In this document: piece by piece, positions 24,171 through 32,593 of the stretch
Numbering within the stretch: the stretch's first letter is position 1
How the letters are laid out: every line of letters begins with the position of its first letter
NCBI GenBank assembly: GCA_934432675.1
Contig: CAKRYT010000005.1
Coordinates: 1-64,000 of the forward strand
Direction of reading: 5' to 3'
Origin: an uncultured Eubacteriales bacterium
GTDB lineage: Bacteria; Bacillota; Clostridia; Oscillospirales; CAG-272
DNA length: 64,000 nt
Made by a program: the position numbers and the translations under genes
Notes under the pieces: model-generated
What the model was told of the DNA's origin: nothing
What the model saw: only the letters and a program-made list of their open reading frames with translations
Database searches by the model: none

Positions 24171-24199
24171 AAAGCGGACCCCGGCGGGTTCGCTTTTTG
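24171..24199 (+). terminator. Terminator of ybaK
   Basis: Stem AGCGGACCC/GGGTTCGCT (one G-T) with CGGC loop, A-rich before and T5 after; it may also serve enolase on the minus strand. Confidence 0.8.
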
Positions 24200-24215
24200 T
24201 TTGCATATATTGCCG

Positions 24216-25478
24216 TCATTCTCCGTAAACGGAGGCATTGGCCAGGCATCGTTCAATCTTCATGAGGCGGTTGTATTTACAGGTGCGTTCGCCACGCACG
24301 GGGGCACCCGTTTTGATGAACGGTGCCGAGGTCGCCACGGCGAGGTCGGCGATGGTGGTATCCTCCGTTTCCCCCGAGCGGTGCGAGACGATCGTCCGGT
24401 AGCCGGAACGGTGTGCCAGATCCATGACGGTGAGCGTTTCGGTCAGCGTCCCGATCTGATTCGGCTTGATGAGGATGGCGTTTCCGTACCCGTTCTCGAT
24501 CCCCTCGGCGAGGCGGCGGGGGTTGGTGACGAACAGATCGTCACCGACGAGCATGAGTTCCTCCCCGAGCCGCTCCGTGAGGAGCCGCCAGCCGTCAAAA
24601 TCGTCCTCTCCCATACCGTCCTCGATGGAGACGATGGGGTACTGCGAGGCGAGCCCCTCCAAGTATTCCACCAGTTCCGCGGCGGAAAAGGCACGCCCGG
24701 ATTTCGGGAGCCTGTACCCCTGCTCCGCTTTCCACTCGGTCGCGGCGGCGTCCAGCGCGACGGCGACGGCATCCGTGTGATACCCCGCGCGTTCGATGGC
24801 CGTGAGGATCCATTCGATCGCCTCGCGCTCATCCCCGAGATCGGGGGCGCAACCGCCCTCGTCCCCGACGGCAACCGTCAGCCCTTTTGCTTTCAGAAGT
24901 TCTCTCAGTGCCGCCGTCACCTCCGCGCCGATACGCACGGCATCCGCCATGCTGTCGGCACCGAGGGGGACGATCATGAATTCCTGAATATCCAGATTGT
25001 TCGCGGCGTGCTTGCCGCCGTTCAGAATGTTCATCATCGGTACCGGCAGGCGAAACGCCTTGGCACCGCCGATGTAGCGGAAGAGCGGGAGCCCGAGGGA
25101 ATTTGCCGCCGCGCGGGCGGCGGCAAGGGAGACCCCGAGGAGGGCGTTCGCCCCGAGGTGCGTCTTCTGCTCCGTGCCGTCCAGGGTCAAAAGGCGGGCA
25201 TCGAGCGCATATTGATCATACGCGTCCATCCCCGTGAGTTCGGGGGAAATACTGCGATTCACATGATCGACGGCGGAGAGTACGCCCCGTCCGCCGTACC
25301 GCTTGGCGTCGCCGTCACGTTTTTCATACGCCTCGTGACTGCCGGTGGAAGCACCGGAGGGGACGGAAGCCGTCCCGACGCTGCCGTCGGACAGATATAC
25401 GCTGGCCTCCAAGGTCGGGGTGCCGCGGCTGTCCAGAATTTCACGGGCACTCGCCCGTACGATTTTCGGTTGTTGCAT
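24216..25478 (-). CDS. eno: Enolase
   Basis: Converts 2-phosphoglycerate to phosphoenolpyruvate, magnesium dependent. The 420-residue protein has the N-terminal AREILDSRGTPTLE, PSGASTGSHEA, the metal and acid residues in VALDAAATEW, SIEDGMGEDDFDGW and VGDDLFVTNP, the catalytic Lys in ILIKPNQIGTLTET and the signature VSHRSGETEDTTIADL. GGGAGGTCTTTT precedes the ATG at 25478, which also gives the usual N-terminus. It is divergent from the LysM/GH18-like gene, and no clear promoter was found in the 97-bp gap. Confidence 0.97.
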   Translation of the reverse strand: MQQPKIVRASAREILDSRGTPTLEASVYLSDGSVGTASVPSGASTGSHEAYEKRDGDAKRYGGRGVLSAVDHVNRSISPELTGMDAYDQYALDARLLTLDGTEQKTHLGANALLGVSLAAARAAANSLGLPLFRYIGGAKAFRLPVPMMNILNGGKHAANNLDIQEFMIVPLGADSMADAVRIGAEVTAALRELLKAKGLTVAVGDEGGCAPDLGDEREAIEWILTAIERAGYHTDAVAVALDAAATEWKAEQGYRLPKSGRAFSAAELVEYLEGLASQYPIVSIEDGMGEDDFDGWRLLTERLGEELMLVGDDLFVTNPRRLAEGIENGYGNAILIKPNQIGTLTETLTVMDLAHRSGYRTIVSHRSGETEDTTIADLAVATSAPFIKTGAPVRGERTCKYNRLMKIERCLANASVYGE

Positions 25479-25575
25479 AAAAGACCTCCCATTTTTGCGG
25501 AAGTATTGCCCGGGACGGCGCGCTTTTATGCAGGGCGGCATACAATGAAAGCAACGAAAACGTGAGAGGTGACGC

Positions 25576-26595
25576 ATGAAAATTTATCAAACGGCAGAGC
25601 GGGAGTCCGTCCGCTCCATTGCGGAAAAGCACGCCGTCCCGGAGCGTGCGCTCGCGACGCTCACCGGACTTTCGCCGAGGAGCATCGTACCGGCGGGCGT
25701 ATCCCTGCTGTTGCCGTTCGGTGCACGCGGGGGCGCCCCTGCCGGTTGCCTGTACCCGGGCATGAGTGAAGAACGCGCGGAGATACTGGTACTCGGAGAG
25801 GCAGCAGGGCGGCGTTACGATCCGCAGACAGCATCCGTCAGCGGCCTCACGCTCCTCCCCGCCGGGGCACTGACACGGCGGGGCATCCTCGGGATGCGGC
25901 GCGCCCCGTCGGATGCAACATCCCTATGCCTGCCGTCGGAGGTGCGGTCGGAATGCCCGCCGCCCGCCGCCCTCGCGGACGCTCTCACGGCGGCGGGGTA
26001 CCGTGGTCTGCTCCTCCCCGTCTCGCGCCTGCCCCGACATCGGCTCGTCTCCCTCCTGCCGGAATGGCTCGCCGTTTTTGCCGAGCGCGGGCTGCTCTGT
26101 GCCGTTACGCTCCCCGACAAGGTATTCCTGCATCACCTCCCCCTCTTCGCCTGCCTCGATCCCCTGCCCGATTTCATCTGCCTGACGCCGTCGTCATGGG
26201 AAACGCCGCTCGAAGTACGCACAAGGGAAATCTCGGATTTAACCGACCTGCCGATGCGCCGCAGGATCCTCTTTTCCCTCGCCCCCGGAGCCGCCTTTAC
26301 GACACGCGAAAAAAGTGCCCCCCTGCCGTACGGGGAGGCACTGCGTATCGTATCTGCCGAGGGCGTGCGCCTGCGGCGCGAGGACATTCTCATGGCTCCG
26401 ATCATGCACGGTAAGCGGAGCGGGACGGTGTACCTGGAAGACCCCGTGTGTCTGCTCGCGGGGCTCATGCGACTGTCCGCCTCAAAATTCGGCGGGGTGT
26501 CGCTCTCCGATGCGTCCGCCCCTTTCGCCGCCGAAATGATCCGCCGCCTGTTCAGAACGGCAGGCGGAAAAGCGTCCGTGCATTGGCAAACGTAA
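25576..26595 (+). CDS. LysM plus GH18-like protein (degenerate SleL/YaaH relative)
   Basis: A 339-residue protein with one N-terminal LysM-like repeat (about residues 1-48: the IYQTAERESVRSIAEKHAV start and IVPAGVSLLLP end), then a domain resembling the GH18 family as in spore cortex-lytic SleL: LTLLPAGAL, YRGLLLPVSRL, LLPEWLAVFAERGLL and a C-terminal SKFGGVSLSD. In active GH18 enzymes the YRGLLLPVSRL position carries the DGxxxDxE catalytic motif; here it is absent, so hydrolysis is unlikely. It probably binds peptidoglycan. AGAGGTGACGC precedes the ATG. Its last 44 bp overlap the convergent tatD. Confidence 0.55.
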   Translation: MKIYQTAERESVRSIAEKHAVPERALATLTGLSPRSIVPAGVSLLLPFGARGGAPAGCLYPGMSEERAEILVLGEAAGRRYDPQTASVSGLTLLPAGALTRRGILGMRRAPSDATSLCLPSEVRSECPPPAALADALTAAGYRGLLLPVSRLPRHRLVSLLPEWLAVFAERGLLCAVTLPDKVFLHHLPLFACLDPLPDFICLTPSSWETPLEVRTREISDLTDLPMRRRILFSLAPGAAFTTREKSAPLPYGEALRIVSAEGVRLRREDILMAPIMHGKRSGTVYLEDPVCLLAGLMRLSASKFGGVSLSDASAPFAAEMIRRLFRTAGGKASVHWQT

Positions 26596-27334
26596 CGGCG
26601 GATGCCTCCTCGGGCGTGACACCGAGGACCTCGGCAAGTGCCTCGCAGGTGAAATGAAGACACCCGGAGTCGTTCCGTTCCCCGCGGTGCGGGTGCGGCG
26701 TCAGGTAGGGGGCATCCGTTTCAATCAGAATGCGGTCGCGCGGCACCGCCGCCGCCACCTCCCGCACGCGGCGTGCGTTTTTGAAGGTGAGCGTACCGGA
26801 AAAGGAGATATACCAGCCGCGGCGACAGAGGTCGAGTGCCTCCTCGGCACTGCCGCTGTAACTGTGGAACACACCGCGGACGTCGGGATAACGCCGCGCG
26901 GTGTCAAAACTGTCACCGTGAGCGTCCCGATCATGCACGACGACCGGCAGTCGGGTCTCGCGCGCGAGTTCCATCTGCAAATCGAAATAGGTCTGTTGCA
27001 GGCGACGGTCAAACGGCTCCCAGTGATAGTCGAGTCCGATCTCCCCGACGGCCACCGCGCGATTCGCGGGGTCGCGGAGCATGACACGGATGCGATCGAC
27101 TTCCTCCTCCGGGGTGCCCGTAAGTGCCTCGGCATCCGTCGGGTGGATGCCGAGGGCCGTCACCATATGCGGGTAGACGCGTGCCTGCTCTGCCGCAAGG
27201 CGCGAAGTCTCGGGAGAGGTACCGACGTTGACGATTCCTACCCCGCCCGCCGCGAAAAACGCCGGGATGAGCGTGGGGGCATCGTCCTTTAACTTTTCGT
27301 CCCAGTAATGGGCATGCGAGTCGAACAGCGTCAT
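26552..27334 (-). CDS. tatD: TatD family metal-dependent hydrolase (putative DNase)
   Basis: A 260-residue TIM-barrel hydrolase with two metal ions. N-terminal FDSHAHYWD gives the HxH ligands, GEIGLDYHW the Glu, LPVVVHDRDAHGD and VFHSYSG the His ligands, and ILIETDAPYLTP the final Asp. Bacterial TatD proteins have 3'-exonuclease and DNA-repair roles. The start codon overlaps the metG stop by one base, so the two are co-translated, as in many Firmicutes. Confidence 0.93.
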   Translation of the reverse strand: MTLFDSHAHYWDEKLKDDAPTLIPAFFAAGGVGIVNVGTSPETSRLAAEQARVYPHMVTALGIHPTDAEALTGTPEEEVDRIRVMLRDPANRAVAVGEIGLDYHWEPFDRRLQQTYFDLQMELARETRLPVVVHDRDAHGDSFDTARRYPDVRGVFHSYSGSAEEALDLCRRGWYISFSGTLTFKNARRVREVAAAVPRDRILIETDAPYLTPHPHRGERNDSGCLHFTCEALAEVLGVTPEEASAVTFANARTLFRLPF

Positions 27335-29322
27335 CAGTGGATGCGCTCGCCCGGGCGCACGGCGTCGTCGAGGAACACCACGCGCACATCGTCTTCACCG
27401 CTCGCGAGGAGCATCCCCTGGCTCTCCACGCCGCAAAGTTTGGCGGGGGCGAGGTTGGCAACGATAATGACCTTTTTACCGATCAGGTCCGCCGGCTGAT
27501 AGAATTTCGCAATGCCGGAAACGATCTGCCGTTTCTCGTAGCCGAGATCCACCGTCAGTTTCAGGAGTTTCTTTGCCTTCGGGATCGGCTCGCAGGTGAG
27601 GATCTGCGCCGAGCGGAGTTCTACCCCGCCGAAGGTCTCGATGCCGATTTCCTTTTCATGCTCCGGCTCGGGGATCGGTGCCTCGCGGCGTGCCTTTTCC
27701 TCTGCCTCTTTGGCTTTGCGCTCGACGATCTCGTCGATCACCTTTTCATCCATACGGGCAAAGAGCGGTGAGGCCGCCCCGAGGGTCGTCCCGCTCACAA
27801 GGGCACCGAAGGCGGCAACCGTCCCGTAACCGGTCCTGTCCGTCGCGAGGGCGGAAAAGATCTTTTCGGACGTCGTCGGCATGACCGGCGTCAGGAGCAC
27901 CGCCGCCGTGCGGATGGTTTCCAGCAGGTTATAGAGGACCGTGCCGAGACGCGCCTTTTGGCTCTCGTCCCGCGCCAGTGCCCACGGCATGGTCTCGTCA
28001 ATATATTTGTTTGCGCGGCGGAGCATCGAAAAGATCTCCGCGAGCCCATCCGCGATATGAAAACCGTCGAAACAATCGGCGGACTTCTTCACTGCCGCGG
28101 CGACCGCCGCCTTCAATTCCCCGTCCGGGGCAACCTCCTCCGCAGGAGCGGGAATCACGCCGCCGAAATACTTGACGGTCATTGCGTGCGTACGGCTGAC
28201 CAGATTGCCGAGGTTGTTGGCGAGGTCGGTGTTGTAGCGATTCATCACGTTGTAGTAGGAAATGCGCCCGTCCTGGTCATACGGCATCTCGGCGAGTGCG
28301 TAGTAACGCACGCCGTCCACCCCGAAGAGTTCCGCCAGTTCGTCGGCATAGATCACGTTCCCGCGGGACTTGGACATTTTGACTTCCTCGCCCTCGCCGT
28401 TCTTCTTCTCCTCCGCGGCGTTGAACCACGGGTGCCCGAACACCTTTTCGGGGAGCGGGAGCCCGAGTGCCATGAGGAAGATCGGCCAGTAAATGGTATG
28501 AAACCGCAGAATGTCTTTTCCGATGATATGCACCTTTGCGGGCCAGAGGGAGCGGAACGTTTCGCTCTGTTCCTCATAAGATTTGTCGGGGTCGTAGCCC
28601 GCGGCGGTGATATAGTTGGTCAGGGCGTCGAGCCAAACGTACACGACGTGTTTCGGGTCGAAACTCACCGGGATCCCCCACTTGAAGGACGTGCGGGAAA
28701 CGCAGAGGTCCTGCAACCCCTCGGGGGAGCACAGGAAATTGTTGAGCATCTCGCGCTCACGGGACACGGGCTCGATAAAGCCGGGATGTGACTTGATATA
28801 CTCGATCAGGCGCGGTGCATACTTGGACATACGGAAGAAGTACGCCTCCTCACGCGCCTGTCCGACGGGGCGGCCGCAGTCCGGGCACTTCCCGTCCACA
28901 ACCTGCGTATTGGTGAAGAACGCCTCGCAGGGGGTGCAGTACCAGCCCTCGTAATGCCCGAGGTAGATATCCCCGCTCTTGTAGAAACGGTCGAAAATCT
29001 TGGAAACGACACGCACGTGATCCTCGTCGGTCGTGCGGATAAAGCGGTCATACGACGCGCCCATGAGGTCCCAGACCTCCTTGATCTCTCCGGCGACGCC
29101 GTCGACGTACGCCTTGGGCGTCATACCCGCCGCCTTTGCGTATTCCTCGATCTTCTGCCCGTGTTCATCCGTGCCGGTGCACAGGAACACGTCCTCCCCC
29201 CGCTGTCTCTTGTAGCGGGCGTAGGCATCCGCCATGATAATCTCGTAGGTGTTACCGAAATGGGGCTTGCGCGACGCATAGGCAATCGCCGTCGTGATGT
29301 AATACTTTTTGTTTTCGCTCAT
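27334..29322 (-). CDS. metG: Methionine-tRNA ligase
   Basis: Charges tRNA-Met. 662 residues: catalytic Rossmann fold with the HIGH motif in the variant form HFGN (KPHFGNTYE, about residue 20), a zinc knuckle CTPC...CPDC (about residues 128-150), the KMSKS loop EVKMSKSRGN (about 310), an anticodon-binding helical domain, and a C-terminal EMAP/Trbp-type tRNA-binding domain from about residue 555 (IETFGGVELRSAQIL). That layout matches the longer MetG type. AAGGAGACTCCG precedes the ATG. A hairpin (29339-29360) lies in the short leader, but no T-box is present. Confidence 0.95.
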   Translation of the reverse strand: MSENKKYYITTAIAYASRKPHFGNTYEIIMADAYARYKRQRGEDVFLCTGTDEHGQKIEEYAKAAGMTPKAYVDGVAGEIKEVWDLMGASYDRFIRTTDEDHVRVVSKIFDRFYKSGDIYLGHYEGWYCTPCEAFFTNTQVVDGKCPDCGRPVGQAREEAYFFRMSKYAPRLIEYIKSHPGFIEPVSREREMLNNFLCSPEGLQDLCVSRTSFKWGIPVSFDPKHVVYVWLDALTNYITAAGYDPDKSYEEQSETFRSLWPAKVHIIGKDILRFHTIYWPIFLMALGLPLPEKVFGHPWFNAAEEKKNGEGEEVKMSKSRGNVIYADELAELFGVDGVRYYALAEMPYDQDGRISYYNVMNRYNTDLANNLGNLVSRTHAMTVKYFGGVIPAPAEEVAPDGELKAAVAAAVKKSADCFDGFHIADGLAEIFSMLRRANKYIDETMPWALARDESQKARLGTVLYNLLETIRTAAVLLTPVMPTTSEKIFSALATDRTGYGTVAAFGALVSGTTLGAASPLFARMDEKVIDEIVERKAKEAEEKARREAPIPEPEHEKEIGIETFGGVELRSAQILTCEPIPKAKKLLKLTVDLGYEKRQIVSGIAKFYQPADLIGKKVIIVANLAPAKLCGVESQGMLLASGEDDVRVVFLDDAVRPGERIH

Positions 29323-29378
29323 CGGAGTCTCCTTATCAAACCGCCCGAATGGGGGCGGTTCTCTTGTTATACTTTGCT

Positions 29379-29407
29379 ATTTTAACATAGGTTTGCCTTT
29401 TCCGCAA
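29379..29407 (-). promoter_or_regulatory. Probable promoter of metG-tatD
   Basis: TTGCGG (29402-29407), 17 bp, TAAAAT (29379-29384) on the minus strand. An 8-bp hairpin AACCGCCC/GGGCGGTT sits downstream in the leader. Confidence 0.5.
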
Positions 29408-29459
29408 GGGATTAACGAGATTTTTCGGTTTTTTCCGCGGGTAAATCGCGCGGGCGGAA

Positions 29460-29488
29460 TTGACACGGCAGACGGAATGTGATACACT
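29460..29488 (+). promoter_or_regulatory. Promoter of holB-ricT
   Basis: TTGACA (29460-29465), 17 bp, TACACT (29483-29488); about 35 bp before the holB ATG. Confidence 0.7.
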
Positions 29489-29522
29489 GCCTTTGAAGTA
29501 TTTGTGCGCGGAGGTGACGCGG

Positions 29523-30548
29523 ATGCCCTCGTATTTTCCCGCTCTGTTCGGCAACGCCGCGACCCGGCATTACTTTGGGGAGGCGGTCCTCGGCGGCACG
29601 CTCTCCCACGCCTATATCATCGAGGGACCCTCGGGATCCGGGAAAACGCTGTTTGCGACGGAGCTCGCCATGGCCATCGTGTGTGAGGCAAAGGAGACGT
29701 CGGACACGCTCCCCTGCGGAGTCTGCCGCGCCTGTCGCCGCGTGCGGGAGGGGCTCGCCCCGGACGTCCGTACCGTCACGACGGATGCCGCGACGATCGG
29801 CGTCGATACCGTGCGGGAACTCCGCTCGGATATGTATCTTTCCGCCTGCGAATTTTCCTGCAAAATCTACATCATCCGTGAGGCACACAAAATGACGGCG
29901 CAGGCGCAGAACGCACTGCTCAAAGTGCTGGAAGAGCCGCCGACCGACCTCTATATTTTTCTCCTGACCGAACGCGCCGAGGCACTCCTCACGACCATCC
30001 GCTCCCGCACGCAACTCGTGCGGATGGAGTTGCTCTCCCCCGACGCGATGGAGGAGGCACTCGCGAAGAACGTCGCCGCGCGTCGCTACCGTGATCGCGA
30101 CCCCGACGGTTTCCGGGCTCTCCTCGAAGGGAGCGGCGGTGCCCTCGGACAAGTCCTCGACCTCCTCGACGGTAAGCGCGGGGAGGCATACGGTAAACGG
30201 CACGCCGCCGTTGCCGACGCGGTGCGCAAGATCGTCACCGTCGCGCCCTACTCGGAGATCGTCGCGGCTCTCGGCCACCTGCCGCAGAAACGGCAGGAAC
30301 TTACGGAAGTGCTCGGGCTGTATATTGCCGCCCTGCGCGACCTCATCCTCCTCTATCGGGGAGAACGCGTTTCCCTCACCTTTTACACCGCCCGTGAGGA
30401 GGCGGAAGCCCTCGCCTCGCGTGCGGGGCTGACACGCCTGCTCAAAATCTACGACCTGACGGTGTCCGTAACGGACGCCCTCGCCGCCAACGCCAATGTT
30501 CAACTGACCCTCGCAACATTCATGACGAATGTGTCGGGTCTTGCCTGA
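29523..30548 (+). CDS. holB: DNA polymerase III subunit delta'
   Basis: Clamp-loader subunit. The 341-residue protein has the AAA+ layout: Walker A EGPSGSGKT (about residue 35-43), a four-Cys zinc module CEAKETSDTLPCGVCRAC, VDTVRELRSDMYLS, and sensor region KVLEEPP...TTIRSRTQ, which is diagnostic for HolB/DnaX. The start at 29523 has GCGGAGGTGACGCGG in front; longer frames to 29460 would begin inside the promoter. ricT follows after 12 bp, the same order as in many Firmicutes. Confidence 0.9.
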   Translation: MPSYFPALFGNAATRHYFGEAVLGGTLSHAYIIEGPSGSGKTLFATELAMAIVCEAKETSDTLPCGVCRACRRVREGLAPDVRTVTTDAATIGVDTVRELRSDMYLSACEFSCKIYIIREAHKMTAQAQNALLKVLEEPPTDLYIFLLTERAEALLTTIRSRTQLVRMELLSPDAMEEALAKNVAARRYRDRDPDGFRALLEGSGGALGQVLDLLDGKRGEAYGKRHAAVADAVRKIVTVAPYSEIVAALGHLPQKRQELTEVLGLYIAALRDLILLYRGERVSLTFYTAREEAEALASRAGLTRLLKIYDLTVSVTDALAANANVQLTLATFMTNVSGLA

Positions 30549-30560
30549 AAGGAGCCTGCC

Positions 30561-31517
30561 ATGGCAGAAGAAACCCCTGTGATCACCGACGGGGAGGTGC
30601 CGGAAAAACCGGCTACACCCCGTACTTATACCGTCGTCGGCGTCACGTTCCGGGACAATCCGAAAAGTTACTATTTCGACCCGAAGGAGCGTGTTTTCCG
30701 CCTCGGTGACAAAGTCATCGTCGACACCGCCCGCGGGGCGGAATTCGGTACGGTGAGCCTCGCCAACCGTGAGGTGCCGGAGGGGGAGATTACCCCGCCC
30801 CTGCGGCCCGTTCTGCGCGCGGCACTGAAAGACGACGTCGCCCGTTTCGAGCGCAACCTGAAAATCGAGACAGACGCCGCCGCCGTCTTCCCCACCAAAG
30901 CGGCGGAATACAAGTTGGATATGAAACTCGCCCGCGTGGAATGCGCGTTCGACAACTCCAAACTGATTTTTTATTTCACGGCGGAAAACCGCGTGGACTT
31001 CCGCGAACTCGTGCGCGACCTCGCCGGGATGTTCCACACCCGCATCGAACTGCGTCAGATCGGCATCCGCGACGAGGCAAAGATGCTCGGCGGCATCGGT
31101 CCCTGCGGTCGCCCCTACTGCTGCTCCACCTTCCTCACCGACTTCGGTCAGGTATCCATCAAGATGGCGAAAGAGCAGAATTTCTCGCTGAACTCCACGA
31201 AGATCTCGGGCTGTTGCGGGCGGCTGATGTGTTGCCTGCGCTACGAGCACGAGACCTACGAGGAGGCGCAGAAGACCATGCCGAAGATGGGTGCGCTCGT
31301 CATGACCGAGAACGGTCCCGGGACGGTGGTGGAGACGCGTCCGCTCTCGCAGACCGTCAAAGTGCGGTTGACCGAAAAGCAGGAGCCGCCGAAAACCTAT
31401 TCCGTCACCGACATCACCCCGATGAAAAAGCCGCAGAATAACAAACCCGCCGAGAAAAAGGCACCGGAGAAAAAGCCCGCCGGACAGGGCGAGCAGGGGC
31501 AAGGAAAAAAAGAATAA
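30561..31517 (+). CDS. ricT: RicT/YaaT (PSP1 domain) regulatory iron-sulfur protein
   Basis: Member of the Ric (YaaT/YmcA/YlbF) complex, which in Bacillus aids Spo0A phosphorelay and RNase Y-dependent mRNA processing. 318 residues with the PSP1 C-terminal domain; key is the Cys cluster GPCGRPYCCSTFL and SGCCGRLMCCLRYE (about residues 178-230), iron-sulfur ligands in RicT. The C-terminal 25 residues are a Lys/Pro/Gln-rich tail. AAAGGAGCCTGCC precedes the ATG. Neither ricA nor ricF is in this window. Confidence 0.92.
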   Translation: MAEETPVITDGEVPEKPATPRTYTVVGVTFRDNPKSYYFDPKERVFRLGDKVIVDTARGAEFGTVSLANREVPEGEITPPLRPVLRAALKDDVARFERNLKIETDAAAVFPTKAAEYKLDMKLARVECAFDNSKLIFYFTAENRVDFRELVRDLAGMFHTRIELRQIGIRDEAKMLGGIGPCGRPYCCSTFLTDFGQVSIKMAKEQNFSLNSTKISGCCGRLMCCLRYEHETYEEAQKTMPKMGALVMTENGPGTVVETRPLSQTVKVRLTEKQEPPKTYSVTDITPMKKPQNNKPAEKKAPEKKPAGQGEQGQGKKE

Positions 31518-31548
31518 TTTTACCTGTCGATAAATTTGCGCGCGGGGC

Positions 31549-31576
31549 TTGATTTTTCCCCGAAATATGATAGAAT
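31549..31576 (+). promoter_or_regulatory. Promoter of the ferredoxin gene
   Basis: TTGATT (31549-31554), 16 bp, TAGAAT (31571-31576), about 32 bp before the ATG. Confidence 0.6.
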
Positions 31577-31608
31577 GTTCTTGCATTACATAATGGAGGT
31601 AAATCACA

Positions 31609-31782
31609 ATGGCATACAAGATTTCCGATGATTGCGTTGGCTGTGGCGCATGCGCCGCAGAGTGCCCTGTCGGTTGCATTTCCGAGGGTGGCGACGGCAA
31701 GTACCAGATCGACGCCGATCAGTGCATCGATTGCGGCACCTGCGCCGGCACCTGCCCGGTGGGTGCTCCCGCCCAGGAGTAA
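31609..31782 (+). CDS. 2[4Fe-4S] ferredoxin
   Basis: A 57-residue electron carrier of the clostridial type. Eight cluster Cys in two CxxCxxCxxxCP groups: CVGCGACAAECP at residues 9-20 and CIDCGTCAGTCP at 39-50. A GGAGGT site lies 8 nt before the ATG. Own promoter and terminator make it a single-gene unit between ricT and the methyltransferase gene. Clostridial ferredoxins link pyruvate oxidation, hydrogenase and many reductases; a specific partner is not visible here. Confidence 0.95.
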   Translation: MAYKISDDCVGCGACAAECPVGCISEGGDGKYQIDADQCIDCGTCAGTCPVGAPAQE

Positions 31783-31798
31783 TTCCTGCGCCAAAGAG

Positions 31799-31827
31799 GA
31801 GCGGAGAGTTTTTCTCCGCTCTTTTTT
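31799..31827 (+). terminator. Terminator of the ferredoxin gene
   Basis: 9-bp stem GAGCGGAGA/TCTCCGCTC (31799-31807 with 31813-31821) and T6. Confidence 0.88.
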
Positions 31828-31849
31828 CATCATTTCGGAGGTTTTTGCC

Positions 31850-32593
31850 ATGACAGATACCGAGAGGCGTGACGTCGTCAACGACGACCTGACACTCATA
31901 CAGCGGACGGCAGGACTGACCTTCGGTACCGACGCCCTGCTCCTCGCCGCCTACGTGCAGAGGTGCGAGGGGCTCCGTGCCATCGAGTTCGGCGCGGGGA
32001 GCGGTATCGTCTCCCTCCTGCTCGCGACGCGGCGAAAGGTCGGCACGATCGAATGCGTGGAAATACAGCCCGCCTATGCCGAATTGTGCGAGAGAAACGT
32101 GCGTGAAAACGGGCTCTCGGAGATCGTCTCGGTGCGGTGCGCCGACGTGCGGGAGGCGGGGTCTTCGTGGGGCGTATACGACGCCGTCATCACTAACCCG
32201 CCCTATATGAAGACCGATATCCCCGCCTGCGACAGCACGGAAAAGCAGATTGCGCGGCATGAGGTGCACGGCGGGATCGACGACTTTGCCGCGGCGGCGA
32301 AACGCCTCCTGCGGCACGGCGGACGGTTTTTCTGCGTCTACCGTGCCGACCGGCTCGTCGACCTCCTCACCGCCCTGCGTGCGGCGGAGATTGAGCCAAA
32401 GCGCATGACGCTCGTGCACGCGTCGGCGTCCCTCCCCCCCTCCATGGTGCTCGTAGAGGCACGCCGGGGCGGGAAACCGGGGCTAAAAGTCACGCGACCG
32501 CTCATCATCGGCGGTGACCTCGCGGCAAGGGCCGAGTCCCCCGACATGGTCGAGATACTCACGGAAGGAAGGTTTCCAAAAAATTATGCCTGA
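31850..32593 (+). CDS. tRNA1(Val) adenine-37 N6-methyltransferase-like protein (YabB/TrmN6 family)
   Basis: SAM-dependent N6-adenine methyltransferase of 247 residues. Motif I is AIEFGAGSGIVSLLLA, motif II ECVEIQPAYAELCERN, and the catalytic N6 motif is TNPPYM. The family is found next to rsmI in Firmicutes, as here; the tRNA target is inferred from that family. GGAGG (31837-31841) is 8 nt before the ATG; longer in-frame extensions overlap the ferredoxin gene and are rejected. Overlaps rsmI by 8 bp. Confidence 0.85.
   Translation: MTDTERRDVVNDDLTLIQRTAGLTFGTDALLLAAYVQRCEGLRAIEFGAGSGIVSLLLATRRKVGTIECVEIQPAYAELCERNVRENGLSEIVSVRCADVREAGSSWGVYDAVITNPPYMKTDIPACDSTEKQIARHEVHGGIDDFAAAAKRLLRHGGRFFCVYRADRLVDLLTALRAAEIEPKRMTLVHASASLPPSMVLVEARRGGKPGLKVTRPLIIGGDLAARAESPDMVEILTEGRFPKNYA

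Noticed and set aside
29339..29360. T-box for metG
   Set aside because: Only an 8-bp hairpin exists in a short leader; there is no TGGNACC motif.
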